Part shown: piece after piece, positions 52,926 through 61,161 of the stretch
Layout of the letters: every line of letters begins with the position of its first letter
How positions within the stretch are numbered: the stretch's first letter is position 1
Origin: Xanthobacteraceae bacterium
Lineage (GTDB): Bacteria > Pseudomonadota > Alphaproteobacteria > Rhizobiales > Xanthobacteraceae
Assembly (NCBI GenBank): GCA_022844485.1
Contig: JALHLQ010000010.1
Span: 1-64,000 of the forward strand
Direction: 5' to 3'
Length of the DNA: 64,000 nt
Translations under genes and position numbers: made by a program
Notes under the pieces: generated by a model
What the model was told of the DNA's origin: nothing
Databases searched by the model: none
What the model saw: only the letters and a program-made list of their open reading frames with translations

Positions 52926-53798
52926 TCACATTCGTCTCTGGGAAAGATACCAGTCGAGAATCTGCTCGCCATTCCAGGACACGACTCCTGGCCGGCTCAA
53001 CACCTCCTCGAAGGTGCGCTCGACATGGCCGATGCGATGCGGGATTCCGGACAAATAAGGGTGCATGGCGATCGCCATCACCTTCGGCCGTTCGGCCGCC
53101 TCCTTGTAAAGCCACTCGAATTGCTCGAGCGCGCGGACATACATCATCTCCGAGGGCTGCTGCTGCAAAGCCATCAGCACGATGTCATGGATCTCGAAAT
53201 TGTAGGGAAGCGCCACGATCGGTTTCGATGTCGTTCGCAGCGTCACCGGCTCGTCGTCGAGCACCCAGTCTCCGATATATTCGATGCCCGCCGCCGCGAG
53301 ATGGTCGAGCGTCTCGAATGTCTGCGTCAGTCCCGGGCCGAACCAGCCGCGCGGCTTTCGGCCTGAGAATTTCTCGATCACCGACACCGTTTTATCGATC
53401 GCCGCGCGCTGGTCGTCGAGCTTGTGCATCGGGATTTGCTCATAGCCGTGCGCGTTCAACTCCCAGCCGTTCTTGACGCAGGCTTCCGCGACCACCGGAT
53501 AGGTCTCGCAGACGCGCCCGTTCAACGTCACGGTCGGGCTCACCCGCAGGCGCTCGAGCAGCTTCTTCAGCCGCCAGAACCCGACGCGCATCCCGTATTC
53601 GTGCCAGCTCCAGTTCGGATGATCGGGCTGCAACGGCTGCCCTTGCGGCGGCGAGATCACCATCCGCGCCATCGGGCGTGAAATGTCCCAGTGCTCCAAG
53701 GCCAGTACCGGCCAGACGACGAGGCGAACGCCGTCCGGAAATCTCAGCGGCGGGCGATGATCGATAGCAGAGAAATCCAGACGCTCGCGCGGCTGCAT
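52926..53798 (-). CDS. Polysaccharide deacetylase-family protein (PuuE allantoinase-like)
   Basis: A 290-residue NodB-homology protein. Features include WSWHEYGMRVGFWRLKKLLE, the motif WELNAHGYEQIPM (in place of the NodB His-x-His region), GWFGPGLTQTFET and HPYLSGIPHR. This pattern is shared with bacterial cofactor-independent allantoinase PuuE and related proteins of unknown substrate. Without purine genes nearby the reaction is not assigned. ATG at 53798 is preceded by a G-rich stretch. Confidence 0.82.
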   Translation of the reverse strand: MQPRERLDFSAIDHRPPLRFPDGVRLVVWPVLALEHWDISRPMARMVISPPQGQPLQPDHPNWSWHEYGMRVGFWRLKKLLERLRVSPTVTLNGRVCETYPVVAEACVKNGWELNAHGYEQIPMHKLDDQRAAIDKTVSVIEKFSGRKPRGWFGPGLTQTFETLDHLAAAGIEYIGDWVLDDEPVTLRTTSKPIVALPYNFEIHDIVLMALQQQPSEMMYVRALEQFEWLYKEAAERPKVMAIAMHPYLSGIPHRIGHVERTFEEVLSRPGVVSWNGEQILDWYLSQRRM

Positions 53799-53841
53799 GA
53801 CGTCCCCCCAGGCGCAATGAGTTGTTTATCGGTCGTATCGT

Positions 53842-54147
53842 TCAGTGAGTCCAAGGCAGGCGGCGGTCATAGGCGAAGTTGTCGGCGTAAGCCATCGGAC
53901 GGCGCGCCGCCTGCTTCGTCTCGAAAACCTGGTAGGGAATGCCGTGCCGCTCGCAATAGGCGATCGCCTCTTCCTTGGTGTCGAAGCTCAAACGAAGCTG
54001 CTGCTTCATGTCGCCCGAGGAGGTCCAGCCCATCAGCGGCTCGATGATGCGGGGCTGCTCCGGCTCGAACACGAGCAGCCAGTCCTTGGTATTGGCACTG
54101 CCGGACTGCATTGCCGTCCTCGCCGGCTTGATGATCCTTGCGGTCAT
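53842..54147 (-). CDS. NDUFS4-like ETC complex I subunit
   Basis: A 101-residue homologue of the 18-kDa accessory subunit of respiratory complex I, found in alphaproteobacteria and mitochondria. Features: ARIIKPARTAMQSG at the start, DWLLVFEP, PLMGWTSSGDMKQQLRLSF and KEEAIAYCERHGI. It stabilises the NADH-dehydrogenase arm in mitochondria. It stands alone, far from the nuo operon, as usual in this class. tRNA-Pro lies 37 bp upstream on the same strand. Confidence 0.93.
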   Translation of the reverse strand: MTARIIKPARTAMQSGSANTKDWLLVFEPEQPRIIEPLMGWTSSGDMKQQLRLSFDTKEEAIAYCERHGIPYQVFETKQAARRPMAYADNFAYDRRLPWTH

Positions 54148-54183
54148 GGACCCGTCCTCTTCTCCCTGCGGACACTTGCGCCC

Positions 54184-54260
54184 TGGTCGGGGCAGCCGGA
54201 TTCGAACCGACGACCTGGAGTACCCAAAACTCCCGCGCTACCAGACTGCGCTATGCCCCG
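54184..54260 (-). tRNA. tRNA-Pro (TGG)
   Basis: Complete 77-nt cloverleaf on the minus strand: acceptor stem CGGGGCA/TGCCCCG, anticodon stem-loop GGAGT-TTTGGGT-ACTCC giving TGG, T-loop GTTCGAATC, encoded CCA at 54186-54184. Confidence 0.95.
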
Positions 54261-54416
54261 TTCAGGCGCGGCGACCTGTCGTCACCACCGCGTCGATTAC
54301 ACGCTTCGCCAAAGCCCAGCAAGCGGATGCTGTTCAAAGACTTAGCGGCGCCTCGCCGTTTCCGCCCGCGGCGCCGGGCGCAACGAGCCGACCCTGACGC
54401 CCTGCAAGGGAGCCGC

Positions 54417-54980
54417 TCAGCCGCGGAAATCGCTGTGCTCGAGAAAGCGCGCCTCCTCGGGCGTGGTCTGCCGGCCCAGGACTTCGTTACGGTGTGGGAA
54501 ACGTCCGAAGCGGCGAACGATCCCCGCGTGATGGTGCGCCCATTTGACCGAGTCCTGGTCGCCCGATGCCTCGGCCAGCGCGACGGACCGTTCCTGGTCG
54601 TGCAACTGCTCCGAGTGCATGAACGGCAGATAGACGAACCGGCGCAGCGCGGGCTCGATCCCGAGGTCATGGCCTTTGTCGATCGCCTGGTCCGCCACGC
54701 GCAGGGCTGCTTGGTCGGTGGCATAGACCCGCGCAGTGCCGCGAAACATGTTGCGCGGAAACTGGTCGAGGAGAAGAACCAGGGCCAGAGACCCCTCCGG
54801 CTGCAACTCCCAGGACTTAAGATCACCGCGAGCTGCGGCTTCGTAGGTGAAAAGAAAACGGTCGCGGCAAAGTTGATCGAAGGCATCGTCCTTGGCAAAC
54901 CAGCGGTCGGGGCCCGCGTCCCGCCAGAAGCCGATGATGTCGGCCGGCGTCGCCAGACCGCCTTGCTCGATCGCGTTCAA
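54417..54980 (-). CDS. DUF924 family protein
   Basis: A protein of about 187 residues of the DUF924 (YhhN-unrelated, alpha-helical) family: ADIIGFWRDAGPDRWFAKDDAFDQ, LVLLLDQFPRNMFRG, FVYLPFMHSEQLHDQE and HAGIVRRFGRFPHRN are its conserved blocks. No function is established. TTG at 54980 has GGAG six bases upstream and gives the normal family length; the frame is open to 55103 but the extra segment is not conserved. Confidence 0.85.
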   Translation of the reverse strand: MNAIEQGGLATPADIIGFWRDAGPDRWFAKDDAFDQLCRDRFLFTYEAAARGDLKSWELQPEGSLALVLLLDQFPRNMFRGTARVYATDQAALRVADQAIDKGHDLGIEPALRRFVYLPFMHSEQLHDQERSVALAEASGDQDSVKWAHHHAGIVRRFGRFPHRNEVLGRQTTPEEARFLEHSDFRG

Positions 54981-55047
54981 AGTGGTCTCCAGCCGTCCGT
55001 CCAAGCCGCGATGTGCATCCCCGGATCGTGCTGCCGCGTCATCCGGG

Positions 55048-55545
55048 CTACCAGGCGCCGCGGAACATCGGATGGGCGACACGATCGCCTGCCTTGATCC
55101 CAAGTTTTCTGGCGGTCCCGCCGATCACCTCCAGCACCGCCCGCACAGGTCCTCCGGAGGACACGATGCGGGTGGACAGCGGCTCGGTGTTCTCGGCAAT
55201 GCGGTGAATGCGCCCGTCGGCCCGGATGAAGATCATGTCAAGCGGGATGTAGGTGTTCTGCATCCACATCGACACCTCCTGATCCCGCTTGAAGTCGAAC
55301 AGCATCCCCTGCCCCGCCGGCAACTCCTTGCGGAACATGAGCCCGCGGGCGCGCTCCTCGTCCGTCGCGGCCAACTCGACCGAGAATACATGGACGCCCG
55401 TGGCGGTTGCGATCTCGAGAGGCTGGCGTTCCGCCGCCGCGACGGGGAATCGTCCGGCAAGCGCAAGAGCGGCGAGGGCGGCGATGAGAATGAAAAGGCG
55501 AGGCAGGATTTTCGGAAGCGAACGCATCCGGCCAGAAAGGCCCAT
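55048..55545 (-). CDS. DUF192 family exported protein
   Basis: A 165-residue exported protein with a signal segment (ILPRLFILIAALAALALAG) and a DUF192 domain: ATDEERARGLMFRKELPAG, MWMQNTYIPLDMIFI and VLEVIGGTARKLGIKAGD. The family is widespread and its role is unproven. ATG at 55545 overlaps the TGA of the cold-shock gene as TGATG, so the genes are translationally coupled; ATG at 55527 is an alternative. Confidence 0.87.
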   Translation of the reverse strand: MGLSGRMRSLPKILPRLFILIAALAALALAGRFPVAAAERQPLEIATATGVHVFSVELAATDEERARGLMFRKELPAGQGMLFDFKRDQEVSMWMQNTYIPLDMIFIRADGRIHRIAENTEPLSTRIVSSGGPVRAVLEVIGGTARKLGIKAGDRVAHPMFRGAW

Positions 55546-56144
55546 CAATGTGGCGAAACCCCGGTGTCCGGACGCACCTCGGCCGCCATCAGCCCCTTGG
55601 GACCGGGTCCGTAGCGGACGAGGACCGATTGTCCCGGCCGAAGCTCGGCAAGGCCGTAGCGCCGCAGCGTCTCCATGTGGACAAAGATGTCGGGGGTCCC
55701 TTCCCCGCGCGTCAGGAAGCCGAACCCGCGCAGCCTGTTGAACCATTTCACATAGGCACGTTCCAGGCCGCTGGTCGGCTGAACGGTGACATGGGTCCGC
55801 GGTGGCGGGAGCGCCGCAGACTGGACCGCCGTCGACTCGTCCATGGACAGGATACGAAACGCCTGCAGGCCCTTTGGCCGTTGCAGCACCTCGCAGATGA
55901 CTCGCGCGCCCTCATAGGCGGTCTGGTAGCCGTCGCGGCGCAGACACGTCACATGCAGAAGGATGTCCGGCAAGCCGTTATCCGGTACGATGAACCCGTA
56001 CCCTTTTGAAACATCGAACCATTTGATTGCGCCGGTCAGTTCGATGACGCTGACGGCGGTATCGTCGCCGAGATCACCGACAATATCGGTCGCCAGCCCA
56101 TAGGCTGACCCCGATCCCTTTGGCCCCATGCCCTCCGACGTCAT
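55545..56144 (-). CDS. Double cold-shock-domain protein
   Basis: A 199-residue RNA/ssDNA-binding protein with two cold-shock domains joined by a Pro/Val-rich linker. CSD1 (about 35-98) has KWFDVSKGYGFIV and DILLHV; CSD2 (about 131-190) has KWFNRLRGFGFLT and DIFVHM, i.e. RNP-1 and RNP-2 motifs in each. Double-CSD proteins are typical of Rhizobiales and act as RNA chaperones or transcription anti-terminators. It is coupled to the DUF192 gene. A GC-rich inverted repeat (GCGCC..GGCGC) lies in its upstream region near 56168-56190. Confidence 0.93.
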   Translation of the reverse strand: MTSEGMGPKGSGSAYGLATDIVGDLGDDTAVSVIELTGAIKWFDVSKGYGFIVPDNGLPDILLHVTCLRRDGYQTAYEGARVICEVLQRPKGLQAFRILSMDESTAVQSAALPPPRTHVTVQPTSGLERAYVKWFNRLRGFGFLTRGEGTPDIFVHMETLRRYGLAELRPGQSVLVRYGPGPKGLMAAEVRPDTGVSPH

Positions 56145-56282
56145 AACTCTGAACGCCGCCGTTGCTTAAGGCGCCTCTTCAGGGGCGCTTCCGTCGAATC
56201 TTCTTGTCGGCGAAGATAACACCGCGGTGGCGTGCTTAAAGAACAAAGTTGCCGACCGGACACGGCCTGTGAATAGGTATGT

Positions 56283-57056
56283 CTATCGTGCAACACTTTT
56301 TGCGATGAACGGCGCGAGGACGGTCCCGATGTCCTCGCGGATCACCAGATCGGCCCACGCGTCGAACTCCGTCGGCTCACGATTGAGGATCACGAGCGTT
56401 GCACCGTTCCGCTTGGCCATCATCGGGAATCCCGCTGCCGGCCAGACAACGAGCGAGCTTCCGATCGATATGAACAGGTCGCTCACGAGAACCAGCTCCT
56501 GCGTGCGGCGCATCGGCTCGTCGGGCATCGACTGACCGAACGAGATCGTGGCCGTCTTGATGAAACCGCCGCAGCCGGGGCAAACGGGCGCTCGGCCCTC
56601 CGCCGTGAAGCGTGTTCGGACCCATGGGATTTCGTAGCGGGCGGCGCAATCCAGGCACACGGCATAGGTGGTATTGCCGTGCAGCTCGATCACGTCGGCC
56701 GGCGCGACGCCCGACGCCTGATGCAGATTGTCGATGTTCTGCGTCACGATCGCGGGCGCTTTGCCGCATTTGTACAGGCTTGCCAGCGCCAAATGTCCGC
56801 GGCCCGGTTTTGCAGTGCCGAAATGTTCTTCGATCGCGAAGCGCCGGCGCCAAGCCTCATCCCGGCTCTCCTGGTTTGCGAGGAATTCATCGAAGGGGAT
56901 CGGCCGGTTCTGGGTCCAGATGCCGCCCGGCGAGCGAAAATCGGGAATGCCGCACTCGGTCGAGATTCCGGCCCCGGTGAAGGGGAGCACGCGGCCGCTG
57001 GTCTCGATCAGACGTTCGAGCCGGCCTATGGCGGACTTGAGGTCGGAGGCAATCAT
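56283..57056 (-). CDS. cobB: Sir2-family NAD-dependent protein deacylase
   Basis: A 257-residue sirtuin that removes acyl groups from lysines using NAD+. Motifs: GAGIST (28-33), TQNIDNLH (105-112), catalytic His126 (ELHGN), zinc cysteines 134, 137, 159 and 162, and GSSLVVWPAAG. It fits class II or III bacterial sirtuins. ATG at 57056 is chosen; upstream codons are antisense to the glyoxalase gene, from which it diverges by 45 bp. Confidence 0.92.
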   Translation of the reverse strand: MIASDLKSAIGRLERLIETSGRVLPFTGAGISTECGIPDFRSPGGIWTQNRPIPFDEFLANQESRDEAWRRRFAIEEHFGTAKPGRGHLALASLYKCGKAPAIVTQNIDNLHQASGVAPADVIELHGNTTYAVCLDCAARYEIPWVRTRFTAEGRAPVCPGCGGFIKTATISFGQSMPDEPMRRTQELVLVSDLFISIGSSLVVWPAAGFPMMAKRNGATLVILNREPTEFDAWADLVIREDIGTVLAPFIAKSVAR

Positions 57057-57101
57057 ACTACGTTCGCCAAGTGGCGCTCTTGGACGGGAAGCGAGTTCAC
57101 G

Positions 57102-57557
57102 ATGAGATACCTGCACACGATGCTGCGCGTTCGCAACCTTGACGAGGCGCTTGATTTCTATTGCCGCAAGCTCGGGCTGAAAGAAGTCCGCCGGCATGAC
57201 AATCCCAAGGCCCGCTACACCCTCGTCTTTCTGGCCGCTCCGGCGGACGGCGAACTGGTTGCGGGCAGCACCGCCGGCGGGCGGCCCGCACCGCTGGTGG
57301 AGCTCACGTATAACTGGGACACCGAGGATTATGGGGAGGCCCGCCACTTCGGCCACCTCGCCTATGAGGTGGACAACATCTACGACGCCTGCGAGCGGCT
57401 GATGAAGGCCGGGGTGACGATCAACCGGCCGCCGCGCGACGGCCAGATGGCGTTTGTACGCTCCCCGGACCGGCACTCGATCGAGCTTCTGCAAAAAGGC
57501 GATGCGCTCCCTCCGCAGGAGCCTTGGGTCTCGATGCCGAACACCGGTCACTGGTGA
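57102..57557 (+). CDS. gloA: Lactoylglutathione lyase (glyoxalase I)
   Basis: A 151-residue vicinal-oxygen-chelate protein. Metal-binding positions fit His5 (MRYLHTMLRV), Glu in PLVELTYNW, His in FGHLAYEVD and Glu in HSIELLQ. GloA isomerises the methylglyoxal-glutathione adduct for detoxification. ATG at 57102. It is divergent from the sirtuin gene and precedes tRNA-Glu by 135 bp. Confidence 0.93.
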   Translation: MRYLHTMLRVRNLDEALDFYCRKLGLKEVRRHDNPKARYTLVFLAAPADGELVAGSTAGGRPAPLVELTYNWDTEDYGEARHFGHLAYEVDNIYDACERLMKAGVTINRPPRDGQMAFVRSPDRHSIELLQKGDALPPQEPWVSMPNTGHW

Positions 57558-57692
57558 GACACAGGAGCAACAGCCGGATCCGATTGACTTTTGGAGCACC
57601 GCGCGTAACGCCGTCGCGTGTGCTTGCCGGGTGCGGCAAAGCTGGTATACGTCGCCGCGCCTTCCTGCGCTCCGACTGCGCGGGACCCGCGC

Positions 57693-57768
57693 GCGCCCTT
57701 CGTCTAGCGGTCCAGGACGCCGCCCTTTCACGGCGGAAACAGGGGTTCGATTCCCCTAGGGCGCGCCA
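57693..57768 (+). tRNA. tRNA-Glu (TTC)
   Basis: Complete 76-nt cloverleaf: acceptor stem GCGCCCT/AGGGCGC, anticodon loop CTTTCAC giving TTC, T-loop GTTCGATTC, encoded CCA. The serine-recombinase remnant begins right behind its 3' end, which suggests a former integration site. Confidence 0.95.
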
Positions 57769-57769
57769 A

Positions 57770-58128
57770 TTCGGTACAAATCTGGGAACGCCAAAACCCG
57801 CCGTTTTGCCCTCGACGAGCGTGCGCAGCAGTCGCTCTTCGACCCCTTGATGCGAACTTCGTTCGCGCGGAGGTGGTCGCGGCGGTACCCAGCGCTCTCG
57901 GGTGGGCATGCGCTTGCGGGCCTGCCTGCCGAATGCTTTCAGAACCTGCGGCGTGATGCTCGGCCCGACGCGCTCAATCGCATCCTGAGCGCGCTCTGCG
58001 TCGGCGCGGGGCTGATCACGGATGGACTTTAGTTCTGCTACGCGCTCCTTCAGCATCGGGTCGGCGAGATCGGCGATGCCCTTCTCGATCGCGTCATAGA
58101 AGCCGCTTGAGCTTGGCGTCTGGCTCAA
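57770..58128 (-). pseudogene. C-terminal remnant of a large serine recombinase, frameshifted
   Basis: The frame starting at 58128 reads YDAIEKGIADLADPMLKERV..AERAQDAIERVGPSITPQVLKAF and ends KTAGFGVPRFVPNWRA, the typical C-terminal tail of rhizobial resolvase-type recombinases. In the middle the sense continues one base out of frame (ESAGYRRDHLRA, then NEVRIKGSKSD after a small deletion) before returning to the first frame. The catalytic N-terminal domain is absent. It is a decayed integrase remnant between tRNA-Glu and a toxin-antitoxin pair. Confidence 0.75.
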
Positions 58129-58143
58129 TAGCGCCGATATCGC

Positions 58144-58172
58144 TTGACGTCTTGTAGTCTATGGGCTACATT
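58144..58172 (+). promoter_or_regulatory. Promoter and operator of the toxin-antitoxin pair
   Basis: TTGACG (58144-58149) and TACATT (58167-58172) with a 17-bp spacer. The inverted repeat TGTAG-N8-CTACA (58153-58170) covers the spacer and most of the -10 element, a natural site for autorepression by the antitoxin. Transcription should begin about 58179-58181, at the toxin ATG, so the message would be nearly or fully leaderless. Confidence 0.7.
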
Positions 58173-58180
58173 AAATCCTC

Positions 58181-58471
58181 ATGATCGAGGTGCGTCAGAC
58201 GGAGGAGTTTTCGGGCTCGCTGCACCGTCTGAGGGATGCCAATGCGGTCGCGCGCATTGTCGGCCGCATTCGCCGCATGGAGATGGGAAATCCCGGCGAC
58301 ACCAGAGGCGTCGGTCAGGGCGTCCTCGAAATGCGCATCGACTATGGGCCGGGTTACCAGATTTACTATGTGCATCGCGGAGCACAGATTGTGATCCTGT
58401 TGTGTGGGGGCGACAAGCGCACGCAACCGAAGGATATCAAAAGGGCTCAGAAGCTGGCGGAGACATTATGA
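58181..58471 (+). CDS. RelE/HigB-type toxin (addiction module killer protein)
   Basis: A 96-residue COG3657-type toxin related to RelE/HigB ribosome-dependent mRNA interferases. Family features: the N-terminal EVRQTEEFSGSLHRLRD, ARIVGRIRRMEMGNPGDTRGVGQGVLEMRIDYGPGYQIYYV, and the C-terminal LLCGGDKRTQPKDIKRA, with the basic residues expected for RNA cleavage. No Shine-Dalgarno is present because the promoter puts the transcript start at the ATG. Its last codons overlap the antitoxin start (ATGA). Confidence 0.88.
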   Translation: MIEVRQTEEFSGSLHRLRDANAVARIVGRIRRMEMGNPGDTRGVGQGVLEMRIDYGPGYQIYYVHRGAQIVILLCGGDKRTQPKDIKRAQKLAETL

Positions 58472-58788
58472 TGCCCAAGACAACGCGATTTGATGCTGCC
58501 GACTATCTCGACACCGAAGAGCGTCAGGTTGCCTATATCGCGGCGGCGCTCGAATCCGGTGACGCGAATTTCGTGCGTGACGCCCTTGGTCTCGTTGCGC
58601 GTGCACGCGGTATGGGTGGGATTGCGAAGAAGGCCGGCTTGAACCGCGAAAGCCTGTACAAGGCGCTCGGGGAGACCGGCAATCCCGAATTCGGCACGGT
58701 CATGCGCATCGTTCACGCCCTGGGTCTAACCCTTTCAGCGCGCCCCGTGGCGAGTGGACAGACGTCAAAGAGGCGCCGCGTCGCGTGA
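58468..58788 (+). CDS. HigA-type antitoxin (addiction module antidote)
   Basis: A 106-residue COG3636-type antitoxin. Residues about 45-95 form a helix-turn-helix DNA-binding region (GGIAKKAGLNRESLYKALGE, TVMRIVHALGLTLSA), while the N-terminal DAADYLDTEERQVAYIAAALE helix probably contacts the toxin. It starts with ATG at 58468 overlapping the toxin stop, or ATG at 58471. It likely represses its own promoter at 58153-58170. Confidence 0.88.
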   Translation: MMPKTTRFDAADYLDTEERQVAYIAAALESGDANFVRDALGLVARARGMGGIAKKAGLNRESLYKALGETGNPEFGTVMRIVHALGLTLSARPVASGQTSKRRRVA

Positions 58789-59021
58789 GACATGTTCGGA
58801 GAACAATGCCGGCACCGCGCCAGGGGTGGTGCAAATCGCTGCGGCTCGCAGCATTGCCGATGGATCGCGCAGCAGGCGCTGACATGATAGCGCTAGGGCG
58901 AAAGAATAGTGCCCATCTTCATCGACTCGTGGCGCGCCACACTGCGCCGGAGCCCGCCAAGCCACTCGAGCGCCCGCCGTCATCGACCATGGCCCGCGCC
59001 GGCGGATCGGCTTTCGGGCGA

Positions 59022-59960
59022 TCACAGCTTCTCGATCGCGACATCCGGCAGGAGCCGCTCGACATCGTCGCGCCGGCACAGCTCGGTTCCGGGCGTGAGC
59101 AGCGCAGCCGATCCGGCCGCCACCGCATAACGGAACGCCTGGTCCAAGCTTGCGCCGCCGGCGAGTTGCCAGATCATCGCTCCGAGGAAGCTGTCGCCGG
59201 CGCCCACGGCGCTCCGCGGCGTGATCGGCAGCGGGCGCGCCCGCCAGACGGCATCTCCTGCCGCCACGATGGCGCCTCGCTCGCCGAGCGTGAGGGCAAC
59301 GATCTCGGCTTGGCCTCCGTCAATGATCCGCCGACATCCGGCGACCCAGTCGGCCTCCTCGCGCAGCGGCTCACCCAACAGCTCGCGGAATTCCCGCAAG
59401 CTCGGCTTCACGAGATACACGCCCTCTTGGAGCGTCGCTCCAAGCGCCGGTCCGGAGGTATCGAGCACCACTTTGGCCCCCCACCCCCGCGCCAGACGCG
59501 TCAGGTGCACGTAGAAATCGTCCGGCACGCCGGTCGGCAGGCTGCCACTCACCACGAGATACCGCGGATGCGGAATGAGCCCTGCAGCAAGGTCAAGGCA
59601 GCGCCGCCACTCGTTCTCGCTCAAAGGCGGCCCCGGCAATACGAAGCGGAATTCCCGGCCGGTCGACTCTTCGAAGACCGTGAAATTCTCCCGTGTCTCG
59701 TGCGCGATCTCGGTGACGATCGTATGGATGCCTTCGAGAGAAACGCATCGGCGCAGAAGCTCGCCGATCTCCCCGCCGACCGGGAAAAGCGCGGCGACGT
59801 GAACCCCGAAACGGCGGACGACGCGTGCCACATTGATGCCGCCGCCGCCTGGATCACGCAATTCCGTTGCACAACGCAGCTTGCGAACCGCCTCGACACG
59901 ATCCGTCGCGGTCGAAAGGTCGATTGCGGGATTCATGGTCAGCGTGACGATGTCCGACAT
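59022..59960 (-). CDS. pfkB: PfkB-family sugar kinase (1-phosphofructokinase/6-phosphofructokinase II type)
   Basis: A 312-residue ribokinase-fold kinase. The N-terminal TLTMNPAIDLS and GGGGINVAR match PfkB (6-phosphofructokinase 2) and FruK; the catalytic Asp256 is in GAGDSF. In E. coli PfkB phosphorylates fructose-6-phosphate; tagatose-6-phosphate and fructose-1-phosphate kinases look alike, so the exact substrate is uncertain. It has no sugar transporter next to it. The 233-bp gap before the antitoxin gene holds no evident gene. Confidence 0.85.
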   Translation of the reverse strand: MSDIVTLTMNPAIDLSTATDRVEAVRKLRCATELRDPGGGGINVARVVRRFGVHVAALFPVGGEIGELLRRCVSLEGIHTIVTEIAHETRENFTVFEESTGREFRFVLPGPPLSENEWRRCLDLAAGLIPHPRYLVVSGSLPTGVPDDFYVHLTRLARGWGAKVVLDTSGPALGATLQEGVYLVKPSLREFRELLGEPLREEADWVAGCRRIIDGGQAEIVALTLGERGAIVAAGDAVWRARPLPITPRSAVGAGDSFLGAMIWQLAGGASLDQAFRYAVAAGSAALLTPGTELCRRDDVERLLPDVAIEKL

Positions 59961-60076
59961 TCAGATCCGGCTTGCATGGCCTATCTGACGACTCGCATGG
60001 GTCGCCGACCTGGGAGGCCCTAGCACAACTCCCTACTCTGAGCGACCTCGAGCGATCCCAAACCGAACGCGCGCCG

Positions 60077-60988
60077 TTATCGAGCCGGGGCGACGGCGGT
60101 AATGTCGCTTTGCTTCCGCGCGCAGATGGCGCGCGCCGACCGCGAGCCTGCGCTGCCGTTCTCCGACACACAATAGATGCTGTTTTCGTCCATGCTCAAG
60201 CGGTCGCCGCTCTGACACGTGCCGTTGATTGCGAACTCGTCATGATCACAGCGCGCGATGCAGCGGAATCCGTCGCCGCAGGTCTCGACCAGCACGCGAA
60301 GCGAAACGCTGCTGCTCGCCTTGCCCTCGGGACCTTGCGGCCCCGGAGGACCTTGTGGCCCCGGCGGCCCCAGGGCGCCGGCCGGTCCCGGCGGGCCGGC
60401 ATCGCCGCGAGGTCCGGGCGGGCCGACAGCTCCCGCGATTCCGGGCGGGCCTGCGGGTCCGACCTCGCCCCGTGCGCCGGGAAGTCCGGCGACACCCATC
60501 GGACCCTGCGGACCCGCGGGGCCGGGCGGACCTGCCTCGCCTGCCGACCCTTGAGGACCTTGCGGCCCAACCGGGCCAAGGCCTCCAGGCGGCCCGGGTG
60601 GTCCTGCAGGTCCCTGCGCCCCGGGAGGACCGGCGATCCCGGCGACTCCTGCGGGGCCCGCCTCTCCGCGAGGTCCGGCAACACCTTCGGGACCGCGCGC
60701 TCCGCGCGGACCACAATTGCCGACCACTGCTTCGCGCACGACCTCGCCTGCCTTCAACTCGACGATGCAGCGCGGGGGCAGATAGGGAAGGCGGAACATG
60801 AACCGCCCATCGACAAGTTTCGTCTCATAGTTCCCGTCGAGGCTGACGGTATCGGCGCGCGTCTTGATCAGCCGGCCGACGACACGGAGTTCGCCTCCGA
60901 CGATCATGGCCTGGTCGATCACGATGTCTGCCGAAGCAGGAAAGGATGTGAGGAGCAGCCCAACCAGGGGCAATACACGCTTGAGCAT
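60077..60988 (-). CDS. Exported collagen-like protein
   Basis: A 303-residue protein with a signal peptide (to about PASA-DIVI, residue 20), an N-terminal globular domain (20-92), 44 unbroken Gly-X-Y triplets (about 93-224) and a C-terminal domain of about 75 residues with six cysteines. Proline is frequent in the X and Y positions, so a stable triple helix is plausible without hydroxylation. The six cysteines may form a trimerisation knot. Bacterial collagens often act in adhesion or as rod-like surface proteins; the role here is unknown. ATG at 60988 has a GGGAGGT site. Confidence 0.9.
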   Translation of the reverse strand: MLKRVLPLVGLLLTSFPASADIVIDQAMIVGGELRVVGRLIKTRADTVSLDGNYETKLVDGRFMFRLPYLPPRCIVELKAGEVVREAVVGNCGPRGARGPEGVAGPRGEAGPAGVAGIAGPPGAQGPAGPPGPPGGLGPVGPQGPQGSAGEAGPPGPAGPQGPMGVAGLPGARGEVGPAGPPGIAGAVGPPGPRGDAGPPGPAGALGPPGPQGPPGPQGPEGKASSSVSLRVLVETCGDGFRCIARCDHDEFAINGTCQSGDRLSMDENSIYCVSENGSAGSRSARAICARKQSDITAVAPAR

Positions 60989-61161
60989 TGCCGACCTCCC
61001 GTCTTTGTACCTCCTCAACGCGCGGAGCTGCATCGGGTTCTTGGCCCGGCAATTTCAGTGGCGGCGTGAGCCGCGAATTTGCCAAATGTCACCGCCCTGG
61101 CGGTCGGCGGATTTGCGTCGCCGGGCGGGCTCGGCATAATCGCAGCCGAGGGAGGCAGACC

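Noticed and set aside
57421..58128. A single intact 235-codon gene on the minus strand behind tRNA-Glu
   Set aside because: Beyond about 57770 the frame reads antisense through tRNA-Glu and the glyoxalase gene, and the recombinase-like part contains two frame changes, so it is a remnant and not a gene.
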